Part shown: one piece after another, positions 35,097 to 46,467 of the stretch
How positions within the stretch are numbered: the first letter of the stretch is position 1
How the letters are laid out: each line of letters opens with the position of its first letter
Assembly (NCBI GenBank): GCA_036898135.1
Contig: CM072513.1
Location: 14,342,022-14,406,021, forward strand
Source: Oncomelania hupensis
Taxonomy: Eukaryota > Mollusca > Gastropoda > Littorinimorpha > Pomatiopsidae
DNA length: 64,000 nt
Direction of reading: 5' to 3'
Program-made: the position numbers and the translations under genes
The notes under the pieces: model-generated
Told to the model about the DNA's origin: nothing
Database searches by the model: none
What the model saw: the letters and a program-made list of their open reading frames with translations, nothing else

Positions 35097-36604
35097 CTAT
35101 CCTGTCCCGTAACCCGAAGGTCGTAGGCCGGGCACCACAGATGATCGTTTAACCAGCACACTCCATCTTTCTCTGTCCTCAGCAGCCCTGATGGCTTCGC
35201 TCAGTGTCAAACCAGTCCATTCTCGAATGTTGTCCTCCCACCTCTTTTTCGGTCTCCCTCTTCTTCTACCTCCTTGCACTGTGCCTTGCAGAATAGTCTT
35301 TGCAAGGCCTGATGATCTGGTGACGTGACCGTACCATCGGAGTTTCCGTTTCTTTACCACTGTTAGCAGGTCATCGTGTTGTCCAATGGCTTGTGTGATG
35401 GTCTGTCGGACTTCGTCGTTGGTGATGTGCTGGGTATAGGAAATACCCAGAAGTCTTCTGTAGCACCTCATCTCCATGCTTTGTATTCTTCGTTGGAGAT
35501 CTGCTGTGAGGGTCCATGCTTCGCAAGCATATAGGAAGATGGAGATGACAAGGGAGCGCAGCAGTCTTACTTTGGAATGTAGACTGATGGTCCTGTCTTT
35601 CCAAATGGGCTTCAACCTTGTCAGGGCAGCAGTTGTTTGTGCGATCCTGGAGAGGACTTCCTGTCGGGACCCATTGTCTGATACAATGGCTCCTAAATAT
35701 TTGAAGCTATGCACTGTGTTGAGGGGTTGGCCTTGGACTTTGATGTCCGTATTTATGCCATTGGTGTTGTTGGTCATCATTTTGGTCTTCTCTGCACTTA
35801 TTTCCATCCCATAGGCTCTGGAGGTGGTGTCAAGCCTCTGTACCAGCTGTTCAAGTTCTTGTTCCTCTCCAGCCAATCCATCAATGTCATCTGCAAAACG
35901 AAGATTCGAGATTGCGCTCTACCCCCTATGCTGACTGTGCCTTCATGGTCTGCAAGAGCATCTGACATGATGCGCTCTAGGAAGATGTTGAAGAGTGTTG
36001 GAGAGAGTAGGCATCCGTGACGCACACCGATTGTTGTTCTGAACCAGTTCCCGATGGCGCTGTTGTGGGGGACTGCACTGGTAGCCTTGTCATACAGGCT
36101 TTTGATGACTTCAATAATTTTAGGGCTGATGTTGTACACTTTCATTGTTGCCCATAGAGCTGCTTGCCAGACTCGGTCAAACGCCTTCTTGAAGTCTATG
36201 AACACATGATATAGATGTTGTTGGTGCTGTAGGTATTTCTCACAGATTATTCTGAGGTTGAAAATCTGCTCAGTGGTACTTCGCCCTGCCCTGAATCCTG
36301 CTTGTTCTTCAGCTATGATCTGTTCAGCTTGGGGTTTCAACCTGTTGAGTATTATTTTCAGGAGGACCTTGCTGGGATGGCTGAGGAGGCTGATGGTCCG
36401 GTAATTTTCACACTCCTGAAGGTTACCTTTTTTGGGAAGAGTGATGACAAGCGACTGGGTCCATGGTATAGGCCACTCCCCACTCTGCCAGATCTTGTTA
36501 CAGATAATGGTGAGGGCATCAATCATCGCTTCTCCTCCTGCTTGTAGCAGTTCCGCGGGTATGTTGTCCACTCCCGCTGACTTCCCTTTCTTTAGCGCTT
36601 GCAC
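35097..36604 (-). pseudogene. RTE reverse transcriptase and C-terminal region
   Basis: The first frame (36604-35798) has KKGKSAGVDNIPAELLQAGG, EEQAGFRAGRSTTEQIFNL, DFKKAFDRVWQAALW and GVRHGCLLSPTLFNIFLE. A shift near 35880-35910 hides the ADD box, and the second frame (35876-35097) continues from the region just after it (EISAEKTK, FKYLGAIVSD) to the C-terminal RKLRWYGHVTRSSGLAKT and GRPKKRWEDNIREWTG. A single-indel lesion at the catalytic box inactivates it. Confidence 0.87.
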
Positions 36605-36664
36605 TGCTGCCTCAACTTCTTCCCGGAGAATTGGGAGGATTTCTTCTTCTCTGTTCTCGGGACA

Positions 36665-37362
36665 CCCCTTGGGGTCATGAGCAATCTTGCCACTGTAGAT
36701 TGTTCTAACCTATAAAGGGAACAGTGAAAGCCCCAGTTGAAAACCTGTCTTGCCTTTGTAGGCATGACAGATTCACTGCGGCAACAGTACCCCCGTTGGA
36801 GTGCCGGGGGTTTCAGTATAAATAGTATCCCCACTTTATGGAAATTTAGTGCTTTAAATTCCCACTGTTGCTATCTTCCTCATATACTCTTTCCCATTCC
36901 TGCTCTGTCCTATCACTCTGCTATACTATCTTCTTCTTCGCTAGATCAATGACCTACCTTTTTTCTTGAAAACTCTTCCTGGACAAGACTCCTTGTTTGT
37001 GTATGAGGTCTGTTGGATCAGCTTGGGAGTGTTGGACGCTTTCTGCTGGGTGGTCACTAGGGCTTCCTATGATGTTAGTATTTAGCAATATAGGCATTTT
37101 ATATGTATATGTTTCGTTGATGATTTGTAATGATGGTTGTATTCTATTTTGTTTTTGTAACCGGGGGTTCGCGTAGTTGAGGTAAACCCTCAGCCGTCCC
37201 CCGCGTGGGATGTCTTTATTGTAAAGTGACTGGCCGGTGGAGGGCGTTCAATTTTCCCACTAGGGTTGTTTCAGCAGATCTTTTATGCGGATCGGGGGTT
37301 GTCCGGTCCTGATTTGGCTCGGAGGAGTCCGCTGGACCTAAAGCAACAATAAATCAATCAAT
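36665..37362 (+). mobile_element. Element A, long copy inside the RTE
   Basis: Flanked by a perfect 12-bp duplication GTTCTCGGGACA (36653-36664 and 37363-37374). From about 36790 it matches the standard element (GTGCCGGGGGTTTCAGTATA to TAAAGCAACAAT plus AATCAATCAAT). The first 125 bp (CCCCTTGGGGTCATGAGCAA...) are not present at the start of the other copies. The intact duplication shows the whole 698 bp arrived as one unit. Confidence 0.9.
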
Positions 37363-37725
37363 GTTCTCGGGACATGCTAGAACTGATGGGTCTCCATTTG
37401 GTGTATGGTTGTAAAGGTCAGAGCAGTACTCTGTCCATCTGTCCAAGACTTCTTGTTCTTCTGTAAGGCATATGCCAGACTTGCTTTGGATCGTGGAGAC
37501 TTTGGGCTGTTTGACACTTGTCAGCCGCTTCACTGTCTGGTAGGCCTTCTTGCTGTTGTTCTTGTTCAGACTGTTCTCTATTTCCTGGCATTGATCTTCT
37601 ATCCAGTTCTCCTTTGCTGTGCGCATGCCTTTTCGGATGTCATTGTTGATTTTTCGGTAGACATCAGCTCCCTGTGAGGTGTTCTTTTTCTTTTTCATCT
37701 CTCTTCGTTTATCACACAGATCCAA
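37354..37725 (-). pseudogene. RTE linker between endonuclease and RT
   Basis: Reads GADVYRKINNDIRKGMRT, AKENWIEDQCQEIENSLN and QPKVSTIQSKSGICLTEEQE, ending at ACPENID where element A is inserted. The reading resumes on the far side of the insertion toward EEEILPILREEVE. Confidence 0.8.
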
Positions 37726-37740
37726 CAGTTCAGGTGTGAT

Positions 37741-38890
37741 CTACGGCTTGCCAAGGATCTCAGTGGCGGCATCTGTCACAGCTGAGTTGAAGGTGGTGGT
37801 CATGGTGTTGACATCTACTTCACCAGCCCCCAAAATGAGCGGTGGTGCAAATTTCCCTCCAATTGTGGCCTGAAATAGTTCTGCCACCTCCGGGTCTTGC
37901 AGTTTGTCCAGGTCGAACTTCAGTCTAGTGCACTTTGCTGTATTTACTCTCTTCAAGTGGAGCCGGAAAGACGTCATCACGAGATCGTGGTCACTTCCGA
38001 TGTCTGCTCCTGGAAAAGTGCGTGTCCTGTCAATGTTGATGCTTGATCTTAAGCGTTTCTTGACCATAATGTAGTCTATTTGGTTGTGATGCTCCCCCCC
38101 AGGACTGTGCCATGTCCATCGTCTGGAGTTTTTGTGGAGACCAAGCGTGTTTGCCAGTACCAGATTGTTGTATCTGGCAAACTCCAAGAGTCTCAGACCC
38201 CTGTCATTTGTCTCATTGTTGCAGTGGGGTCCACATGTGTCTCCCCAGTTGTGGTGAGCATCTTGGCCAACCTTGGCATTCTAGTCGCCTTGCACTATGA
38301 CTATGTCCTTCTTCGGCACTTGGTCAAGGACCGCCTGTAGATTTTCATAAAAATCCTCCACTTCGCTGTCGTCATAGTCTGATGTTGGGGCATAGGCCTG
38401 GATGATGGTGATGTTGAAAGGGGCTGCTCTCAGGCGGATGGTAATAATTAAGTCTACTGGAGACTGGGCGGCAACCCATGACAGTGGCTAGAATGTTCTT
38501 GTGGACCAAGAATCCAACGCGTTGCTCGTGCCTGTCATCTCTACCGCTGAAATAGAGCTTGTGGCCTTTGTCGGTCGTTGTTTCACCTAGGCCTTTCCAG
38601 CGCAGTTCGCTGATGCCTAGAACGTTCCATCGATAGCGGTCCAACTCGTGGGCCAGTTCTTCTAATTTTCCTTCTGCAGTTAGGGTCCTGACATTCCAGG
38701 TTCCTATGACGATGTTGTTTCTCGTGCGGATCTTGCTAAATTGTCCATCAGTAGCATACTTAACACCTCCGTCCTGGTGGCCAACGGAAGGCGCGGTCCT
38801 TGTGCCGGGCGACGACCGATCCGGATTGGAATTAGTGGATTGTGTCATCATGTAGTGTGTCTTGGGCAAAAAAGACCTGGTGGTGCCCAA
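37741..38890 (-). pseudogene. RTE apurinic-type endonuclease region
   Basis: Frames 38890-38372 and 38187-37741 give GTWNVRTLTAEGKLEELAHE, ISELRWKG and VGFLVHKN (an exonuclease-endonuclease-phosphatase fold start), then TWHSPGGEHHNQIDYIMV and IGSDHDLVMTSFRL near the catalytic SDH. In intact elements it nicks target DNA to prime reverse transcription. The two frames are offset, so at least one indel lies near 38200-38460. The stop at 37741-37743 separates GKP from ITPELLDLC in the same frame, a nonsense change. Confidence 0.85.
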
Positions 38891-39107
38891 TCCTCTCCAG
38901 GCTGTTGGCCACAGCCGAAATCCACGAATACAGTGTGGCTCGCCTTAACCCTGAGCACATGGTCGTTGAACCTGTAGTAACGTGAGGTTCCTCCGCCCTG
39001 GCCGGTGACTTCTGTGTAGAAGACTTTCACCCAGTGATGCCGTGCTAACATCACCCCTGTTAGTCGCCTCTTACGACACGCCGGGAAACGTTGGGTCTAT
39101 TCTATTT

Positions 39108-39259
39108 AAGTGATCAGATAAAAAAAAAAGCTTTCCAGTTTATTTTGAAACTTTTTCACAATGATTGTAAAACAAGGCTAAATGCATGTAAGAAGAGCAT
39201 AGATTTAAACACAGCCCTAAGCTTTTGCCTTGTTTAGTCAGTATAACACAGTTGTAGTT
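39108..39259 (+). repeat. Zinc-finger locus 3' flank, copy 2 (left piece)
   Basis: AAGTGATCAGATAAA, AAGCTTTCCAGTTTATTTTG and following bases parallel 24210-24300 and continue after the next insertion at 41187. Confidence 0.75.
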
Positions 39260-41186
39260 TGACGCCCGCGCCGTGTAGTGACATCATCCAGCTTAAGGAT
39301 AGCGCTTTGATTTTACGTCCAATAAGATTTTTCAGCCAATGAGAACACAACTAGAGTAGGTAGAACCAGTTCTGCCTGATTCAAGCAGAGAAGTAGAAGA
39401 TTGAGTCTACGTTCAAACGCCGAGCAGTACACAGTTACGCTCTGACAGAAATCTCTCCTGAGCAGACTTAGGAAGTACTTAAACATACTTCTGTTTCATC
39501 GTGATGTATTTATATTATTGTTGAATTATGTTTGTGAAATATGCTGTGCTTAGAAGTGAATTGTTAGTCCGACGTTGCGTACATGGAGAACCTGACCACG
39601 TGGCGATCACGACCGGGTTCGACGCCATGTTGTATACCTGACGGAACCACTGTTGTTTAACCTATATGTATGCTTGCAGACCAGTGGCTGTACCAGAGAC
39701 TGTGTATAATATTAATTCTTTCTCTATGTGTATAGTTACCCCTGTTGGGGTGCCGGGGGTTTCAGTATAAATAGTATCCCCACTTTCTGGAAATTTAGTG
39801 CTTTAAATTCCCACTGTCGCTATCTTTCTCATTTGCTCTTTCTCATTCCTGCTCTGTTCTATCAATCTGCTATACTATCTTCTTCTTCGCTAGACCAGTA
39901 ACCTACCTTTTTTCTTGAAAACTCTTCCGGGACAAGACTCCTTATTTGTGTGTGAGGTCTGTTGGATCAGCTTGGGAATATTGGATGCTTTCTGCCAGGT
40001 GGTCACTAGGGCTTCCTATGATGTTATTATTTAGCAATGTAGGCATTTTATATGTTTGTGTTTTGTTGATAATTTGTAATGATGTTTGTATTCTATTTTG
40101 TTTTTGTAAACGGGGGTTCGATAAATTAGAGTGCAGCCTCAGCGTCCCCTGCGTGGGATGTCTTTATTGTAAAGTGACTGGCTGGTGGAAAGCTTTCAGT
40201 TTTACCACTAGGGTTGTTTCAGCAGATCGTTTATGCGGATCAGGGGTTGTCGGGTCCTGATTTGGCTCGGAAGAGTCCGCTGGACCTAAAGCAACAATGT
40301 AATGTGTATAGTTAGCCATTATTTATATAAATTATATATGTATAGGAAATCAGAGTGGAGATTCCAGTGGACCACGGACTTAGCAGAATGTTCGTAGCTT
40401 ATATATAGAGATGTGGAGCTAATCACTGAGGGCTACTTCGGCCTTCAGTGAGACGTTCTGCACATACCTATTATACAGGGTTGTGCAGAATTTCGTCTCA
40501 TATGTTACACACGAGCAGGCATTGTATTGTGAGCCCAACAAGGCGAAAGACAAGAACAAGTCGTCGCAGGACGTTGGTCTGCAGAGACCTTTCACGCACT
40601 GTGCTAAGGGAGCCCACCAGTCTAGCCACACGGAGCAGAATCCACCCCAACACAGCTTATTAAGGAAGCACCCACGACAAAGTTCGTCGAAAAAACAGAT
40701 AAGTGCAGATCTAAGCCGTGCACCAAATCTGTTTAAACGGACCACAGTAGTCCACTCTTCAAGAACTCTGACCATTAGGTCAGAAAGTATCCAAAGCCCG
40801 ATGAAGATAAAGTAGCTGCCTAGAACTCTCAAGAGCGAACCATTCACATTGACATTTGAACTTTTAAATTAGTATCGTACTTCGAAGATCGTGTATAGAG
40901 TAGAGGAAATAAATGTGTGATATTTACCGTTATCAAGAGGCTGGACTACATAATTATGTTTCATAGCCGTGTGAAAGCTAGTGTGACAGTGATCTTTTAC
41001 CATTTTTCTACCTATCTCTGTACCCCAGCCTAAACATAGACCGAGCTAAACAAATAAATGTATTAAGTTAAGTCACAGGGAGATTACTAGAGATCTCATA
41101 GACTAAAGACGAGTGGGAAATAACATTCCATTGTGCAGAGCCCAGCAACAATAAAAAAACCCACGTCACAATGCATAAGACAATAA
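39260..41186. mobile_element. Unidentified insertion, with an element A inside
   Basis: Sequence absent from the parallel flank at 24280-24350. A possible 8-bp duplication TTGTAGTT lies at 39252-39259 and 41187-41194. Without its nested element A it is about 1.36 kb. It has no long ORF and no similarity I recognise, and it includes the phrase ATCACTGAGGGCTACTTCGG and several AATAAA signals near its right end. A solo LTR or another non-autonomous element is possible. Confidence 0.4.
39739..40301 (+). mobile_element. Element A, complete reference copy
   Basis: 563 bp from CCCCTGTTGGGGTGCCGGGG to CTGGACCTAAAGCAACAATG. It is flanked by an exact 13-bp duplication ATGTGTATAGTTA (39726-39738 and 40302-40314). 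It has a TATAAATAG near the 5' end and an internal GGGGGTTCGATAAAT, but no convincing tRNA-type A and B boxes in spacing, and no ORF of note. Variable-length duplications plus a short 3' tandem tail indicate target-primed retroposition by a LINE. Confidence 0.88.
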
Positions 41187-41570
41187 TTGTAGTTATTGGC
41201 CAGAATAATATTGTGAATCGTACTCAACTTAAAATATGAACATTGTACTCCAAACTAGCTAGAGGTAAATTGACATACAATGTATGTAATAATTAAATTG
41301 AATGCTGTCATTGAATATTATGTGTGACATTTTAATGATTTAACCATTGAATGTATTCTAGCAGTTTGAGGTATCACCAGTTGTCACATACCATGAAGAC
41401 ACATTATGCTAGCAGTTTGTGGTATCACTAGTTGTCACATACCATGAAGACATGCATGTGATAACTTTTCACTCAAGTTGAGTACTTGAAGAAGCATAGA
41501 TTGAAACATGCTGAAGAGAAAATATAATACATGCCATATTTGTAATCTCCTGGAATTCCACCTTCAAAAT
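41187..41570 (+). repeat. Zinc-finger locus 3' flank, copy 2 (right piece)
   Basis: Parallels 24380-24700: GAATAATATTGT, ATTATGTGTGACATTTTA, GTATCACCAGTTGTCACATAC (itself duplicated here) and TCAAGTTGAGTACTTGAAGA. The last part still reads as a finger end (YLKKHRLKHAEEKYNTCHIC). Confidence 0.75.
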
Positions 41571-41852
41571 AAAACCCGGTAAGATGGCGCCGACCTATGG
41601 CGACACGGTGTTTGGATCAGTGTTAATACTGATGTTTAGATAAGATAAGAAAAGATAAGACAACTATATTATCTTTCACAAGAAATTACTTGTGGTGTAC
41701 AATTACAATCAACAAGGAATAAACATCACAATAATAATATCAACAGCAATGATGAAGACAATGAGGATAAAACTGTCAAACATTGTTATAATTACACTTA
41801 TTCATGCTAACATTAAACGACAGCAAATGTTAAATTAAATTATTTTGGACAA

Positions 41853-41896
<44 letters not shown>

Positions 41897-42740
41897 ACAT
41901 CCATATTTTTTGTGTGTTTGAGTGTAAAAAAAAGTTGTGTGTGTGCAAGCGTACTCGAGTGAGAAACATTTTCGCATTCGTGACTGTATGAACGGCAAGT
42001 ACACTCCAAATTTGTTGATTTTTATTGCTGAATCCAAACATTTTTTTCCGCGCGATGAACGAAGCCATAGGCTCCCAACGTATGACGCTACCACGCGACA
42101 AGCTTACGCGCAAGCGAGGTAAGCGCGGCGTGCTGCTTGTTCGTTCGCAGTGGCTCTCTACGTCCTTCTCTCCCATGCATCCTTCTCTCCAACGTCCGTA
42201 AGCTGACCAAAGTTCGACGAACTATTGTATCTATTCCGTCCTTCTTCGCTACTTCCGTGACTGTTCTATTGTGTGCCTCACTGAAACCTGGCTTCAACCC
42301 TCCTTCTTCTTCTTCCTGTAGACGACCAACATCAGTATTTTGATGATTTTGTCGCTTTTTGGGTGCTAAGACGCGCTTTGTATTTTAGGTCGGGTGTACT
42401 TTGAGGATACTGGAGGCTATGCATTTTTACCCTCGATCTGTTCTACAGTACCATCAGTGGCGCCTACAGCGCCGTAGCACGCCACCCTTTCAGCAACTCA
42501 GACTACAACTTCATCCACCTCCTCCCCACCTACCGCCAGAAACTCAAGTCCGCCAAGCCCCAGCAACGTACCATCAAGCGCTGGGACCAGGAGTCCATTG
42601 AACCACTACAGGACTGCCTGGAATGCACGGACTGGGACGCGCTGACAGACCCCTGCGCCAACTTCGACGAGCGAGCTGATGTGATAACAGCGTAATTCAG
42701 CTTCTGCTAAGAATCCTGCATCCCCACCGAGCAGGTCAGG

Positions 42741-43554
42741 GTGTGGCCAAACGACAAGCCCTGGTTCACCTGCGCCCTCAAGGCAAAGATTAAGGCCAAG
42801 GAGGAGGCACACAGGAGCGGAGATCAGACGGCCTACCGACACGCCAAGTGCGAACTGGAGAAAGAAATCCGCGCGGCCAAGTGGCAGTATTGCCAGAAGC
42901 TGGAAGCACAGTTCCAGTCCAGCAGCGCTCGCGCAGTCTGGCAGGGCATGCAGATCATCACCAACATCAAGAAGAATGCCCCTCCTGCTGACGCAGACAA
43001 CAAAGACCTCCCTGACCAGCTCAACGAGTTCTACGCTCGGTTCGATCGGCAGAACACTACATCCTTCACCGTCACTCCCTGCGAACCTGCCTCTCCACTG
43101 ACCCCGCCCTTCGTCATTGAAGAATCGGAGGTGCTGGGGGCTGTTTAGCCGGCAGAACTGCAGGAAGGCGGCTGACCCTGACGGGGTATCGTGCTCCACC
43201 CTCCGCCACTGCTCCCATCAACTCGCCCCCATCTTCACCTCCCTCTTCAACTCCTCTCTCGAATTGTCCACTGTCCCCCTCTGCTTCAAGACTTCTACCA
43301 TCATTCCCGTCCCGAAGAAGGTAAAGGTGGCGTCCCTCAACGACTACAGACCGGTGGCGCTGACCTCCGTGGTGATGAAAGTGCTGGAACGAATAGTACT
43401 CCGGCACCTGCAGGCTCTCACCACGAAGAGGATGGACCCTCTACAGTTCTCTTATTGCGCCAACCGGTCTGTGGACGACGCCGTCGCCTTTGCTCTGCAT
43501 TTCGTCCTCCAACACCTCGAGTCCCCTGACCGCTACGCCCGACTTCTGCTGTAG
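42741..43554 (+). pseudogene. LINE linker and RT N-terminal part
   Basis: Frame 42741-43148: WPNDKPWFTCALKAKIKAKE, KSNARAVWQ-like AVWQGMQIITNIK and LPDQLNEFYARFD. Shift near 43130. Frame 43117-43554: KAADPDGVSCSTLRHC, TSTIIPVPKKVKVASLNDYR, PVALTSVVMKVLERIV, MDPLQFSYCANRSVDDAVA, up to YARLLL where the insertion begins. These are the RT fingers of the CR1/Rex1-type group. Confidence 0.85.
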
Positions 43555-43725
43555 AATGATTTGTATGATAGTAATAATAGTGATTATTTTTTTCAATAAT
43601 GACAATTTAAATACTCAATACTAGTTTGTACCCCCCACCCCCTTCTCCCCTTCTTTATCACCCAATCTTGCGAGAGAGTGCGTGCGATTTGTGATTAGAT
43701 TGTGTGGACATAAGTTTTATGTATA

Positions 43726-45334
43726 CTACTCAAAATAATACAAGGGCCACTTGGACATATGGGTCTCTCTTTAAATCAGAAACACGAATTCAATTTATTA
43801 GTTCATCATATTTTATTGCAATCATTTCTGCATCAATAACAAAAAAGATTTGAGACATCAGTCGCTTAAAATTCGAGTAAATTCAATTTAACTGGACATA
43901 CCCCTCAATTACAAAATCAAAACTTTAGAAACCAAAAATCTATAGTCAGTATCGGGTGTGGCCACCGTTTGCACCAATGCAGTCTTGGCATCGTTGTCTC
44001 ATGGACCGTATCAGGTTATGGAGGATGTTTCCTGGGATGGCCAACCACTCTTGCTGGAGAACTTGGGCCAGAACTTCAAGGTTAGCTCCTGGAGGGAGGT
44101 TTGCCCGTGTCTGTCGACCCAAGACATCCCACAGATGTTCTATGGGGTTCAAATCGGGTGATCGAGCCGGCCAATCCATCCTTATGACGTGCTGTTGCTG
44201 CAGGAAGTCATTGACGATACGCGCTCGGTGGGGTCTGGCATAATCGTCCTGTAGTGTGGCACCTTCCCCAATGGCCCTTAGAGCTGGGAGAACCCTAGGT
44301 TGTAGGACGTCATCCCTGTAGCCAATACCGTTTAAGTTGCCATGAATTTGGAGCAGGGGTGTTCTGAAGTTTAATGCGAAGCCACCCCACATCATGACAG
44401 ATTCACCACCAAAGCGGTCATGCTCGCGCACCGTCGCATCAGCAAAACGCTCCCGTGGACGCCTCCAAACATTCACTCGACGGTCATTGAAAGACAAGGA
44501 GAACCGAGACTCGTCTGTAAAGAGCACCCTTGACCAATGTTGCCTAGTCCACACCAAATTACGCCTAGCCCAGGTCAAACGCGCTGCACGGTGAGCTGGG
44601 GTGAGCAAAGGCCATACTGCTGGTCGTCTTGATCGCAGGTTTGCCTCGTGTAGACGGTTGCGAATTGTCTGGTCGCTGACGTTAGCATTGCTGGCTGCGT
44701 GAAGCAGTCTTCTGAAGGTGTTTGCTGTAGCGGACCTCATCCTCAGAGCTGACAGGGTGATGAAATGGTCTTGTCTTGCAGTGGTAACTCGGGGGCGTCC
44801 GGACCTTCTTGGTTCTTGGACGCTTCCAGTGTTGTTAAAGCGCTCCCGCACTGGACAACGGAGTGGAACACTCCCAGCCGCCAGCCAACTTCTCTCACCT
44901 CCACCCCTTCCTGAAGCCATGCAATAGCTCTGCCTCTATCCGCATCAGTCAATCGTCGCCTTGGTGGCATGGTTAGAAAAGCAGCAAATGCGCTGCCATT
45001 TATACCCAGAAAAAAGCGCCGATTGTTGAACTGAACTCACAAAATGCAAGCCTTTCGCGTGCAAATCACTTTTTAATGTTGAAAATTTTGCTTTATTAGC
45101 AAGACAACAGTAAATTATGGTCATTTTTTGTAAAAATTGGGTTTGTTTTTCAACTCAGTGCAGAAAGTTCAAAACTCACACATGTGATTACTTGTCAGAA
45201 TAAGATTGTCTTGAATGTTACTGTACAGGATAAGTCTTGAAATAAGCAATATAACCGATATTATTGATGGCAGCAAAAAATAATTAAACTAAATGAAATA
45301 ATTATGAGAGTGGCCCTTCAATTATTTTGAGTAG
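43726..45334 (-). mobile_element. Tc1-family DNA transposon (DD34E)
   Basis: Inverted ends CTACTCAAAATAAT...ATTATTTTGAGTAG (followed inward by GGGCCAC) within TA target dinucleotides at 43724-43725 and 45335-45336; 1609 bp. It encodes one transposase on the minus strand. Confidence 0.93.
43946..44970 (-). pseudogene. Tc1 transposase, single frameshift
   Basis: The true start (MPPRRRLTDADRGRAIAWLQ, from 44970) is in a different frame from the bulk (44920-43946), so one indel lies near 44850-44900 in the first helix-turn-helix. The rest is intact: paired-like DNA binding (GRPRVTTARQD, SDQTIRNRLHE), then D in LFTDESRF, D in TLQDDYARPH and E in SPDLNPIEHLWD, with 34 residues between the last two, the DD34E signature. 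It would cut and paste the element at TA sites; this copy is probably dead but can be mobilised if its ends are recognised. Confidence 0.9.
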
Positions 45335-45560
45335 TATAGTATGCTTGTGTTGTGTGATATTAATGAATGTGTATTTTGTAAATGTTTATTATGTGTCTTA
45401 GAACGCGAGTTTGAAAGATTAACTTTTATTTTTGTAATATATGTACATATGTATTTTATATTGTATTTTATGATTTTCATGGTTATTCCATGTTTATTTT
45501 TTATTCTTTTTTGTTGTATCCACGTGCCCCATGGGTTTTATGGAATAAAGCGCTTTTTAC

Positions 45561-46467
45561 TTGACTTTGACTTTTGACTTGCTTATTGACTTCAGTAGTG
45601 CCTTCAACACCGTCATCTTCCAGAAACTCTTCGACGAGCTCTGCTCCTTCGATCTTCCTCTTTCCACCTGTCACTGGCTCTTGAACGTTCTTCTCTACCG
45701 CCCTGAGACTGTCAAGATCAGCACCAACCTTTCCAAAACCCTCATTCTAAACACGGGCACCCCTCAAGGCTGTGTCCTCTCACCTCTCCTCCACTTCCTC
45801 TTCACCAATGACTGTGTGTCCCATGCCGACAGTGTTGAGCTCGTGAAGTTTGCCGACGACACCAAGGTCGAGGGCATCATCCCCAATGGCGACGAAACAA
45901 CATACCGCACCGTGATGCGAAGACAACAACCTCGAACTGAACACCTCCAAGACTGTCGAGATGATCGTAGACTACCGCAGGAACCAGGACCCCCAAAATC
46001 CACTCATCAATGGACAAGCCATCGAGACAGTGGGCTCGTTCAAGCTCCTGGGTTCCCTCATCTCCGACGACCTCAGCTGGAGCGCCAACATTGACACCAT
46101 CGTGAAGCGGGTCCATCAACGACTGTACTTCCTCAGACAGCTCCAGTTCTCCCGGGCCGTGATGGAGAGCGTCCTAATGTTTTCTATTACGGTCTGGTTC
46201 GGAACAGCAACGCAGCTCGACATAGACCGGCTGGAGCGGGTCGTGCGCACGGCAGGTAGGATTGTTGGCTGTAAGTTCCCCTCTTTGGCCTTCATCTACT
46301 CGACCCGCTCTCTCAAGAGAGCCGACAAGATCCTCTCTGACCCTTCCCACCCCCTGTTCGAACTCCCCCCCCTCCCCCTCCCTCCTTCCCCCCCCCTGGC
46401 CGCCACTTTCGATCCTTCAGATCCCACACTTCCCGCTTTAAAGATTCCTTTTACCCTTAAACTGTAA
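45561..46467 (+). pseudogene. LINE RT, catalytic and thumb part
   Basis: LLIDFSSAFNTVIFQKLFDE, NTGTPQGCVLSPLLHFLFT and VKFADDTKVEGII contain the palm aspartates. A shift near 45920-45960 moves to frame 45961-46467 (MIVDYRRNQDPQNPLINGQA, FKLLGSLISDDLSWSANID, AGRIVGCKFPSLAFIYSTR). FADD is intact, but the frame is broken in several places. Confidence 0.87.

Larger units (their letters stand above)
35089..39107 (-). mobile_element. Near-complete RTE-type LINE, interrupted by element A
   Basis: Minus-strand element flanked by AAGTG (35084-35088 and 39108-39112). Its 5' end carries TTAGTCGCCTCTTACGACAC on the plus strand, followed by endonuclease, linker, RT, C-terminal domain and a short GGATA-type tail at 35089-35100. 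A 698-bp element A lies within it at 36665-37362. Frameshifts and at least one nonsense codon make it inactive. The endonuclease plus RT organisation and the short tandem tail fit the RTE clade. Confidence 0.92.
43556..45585 (+). mobile_element. 5'-truncated LINE 3' end, hosting a Tc1 element
   Basis: The two flanks of the Tc1 (43556-43725 and 45337-45585) together read as LINE 3' untranslated sequence ending GGAATAAAGCGCTTTTTACT followed by TTGACTTTGACTTTTGACTT, similar in style to the host LINE's own tail. No ORF besides the Tc1. The exact target duplication is unclear because the tail and target share CTTGCTT-like bases. Confidence 0.65.

Noticed and set aside
40419..40847. 142-residue minus-strand and 110-residue plus-strand frames in the unidentified insertion
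   Set aside because: No motif, no splice or codon evidence, and the two strands overlap; not supportable as a gene.
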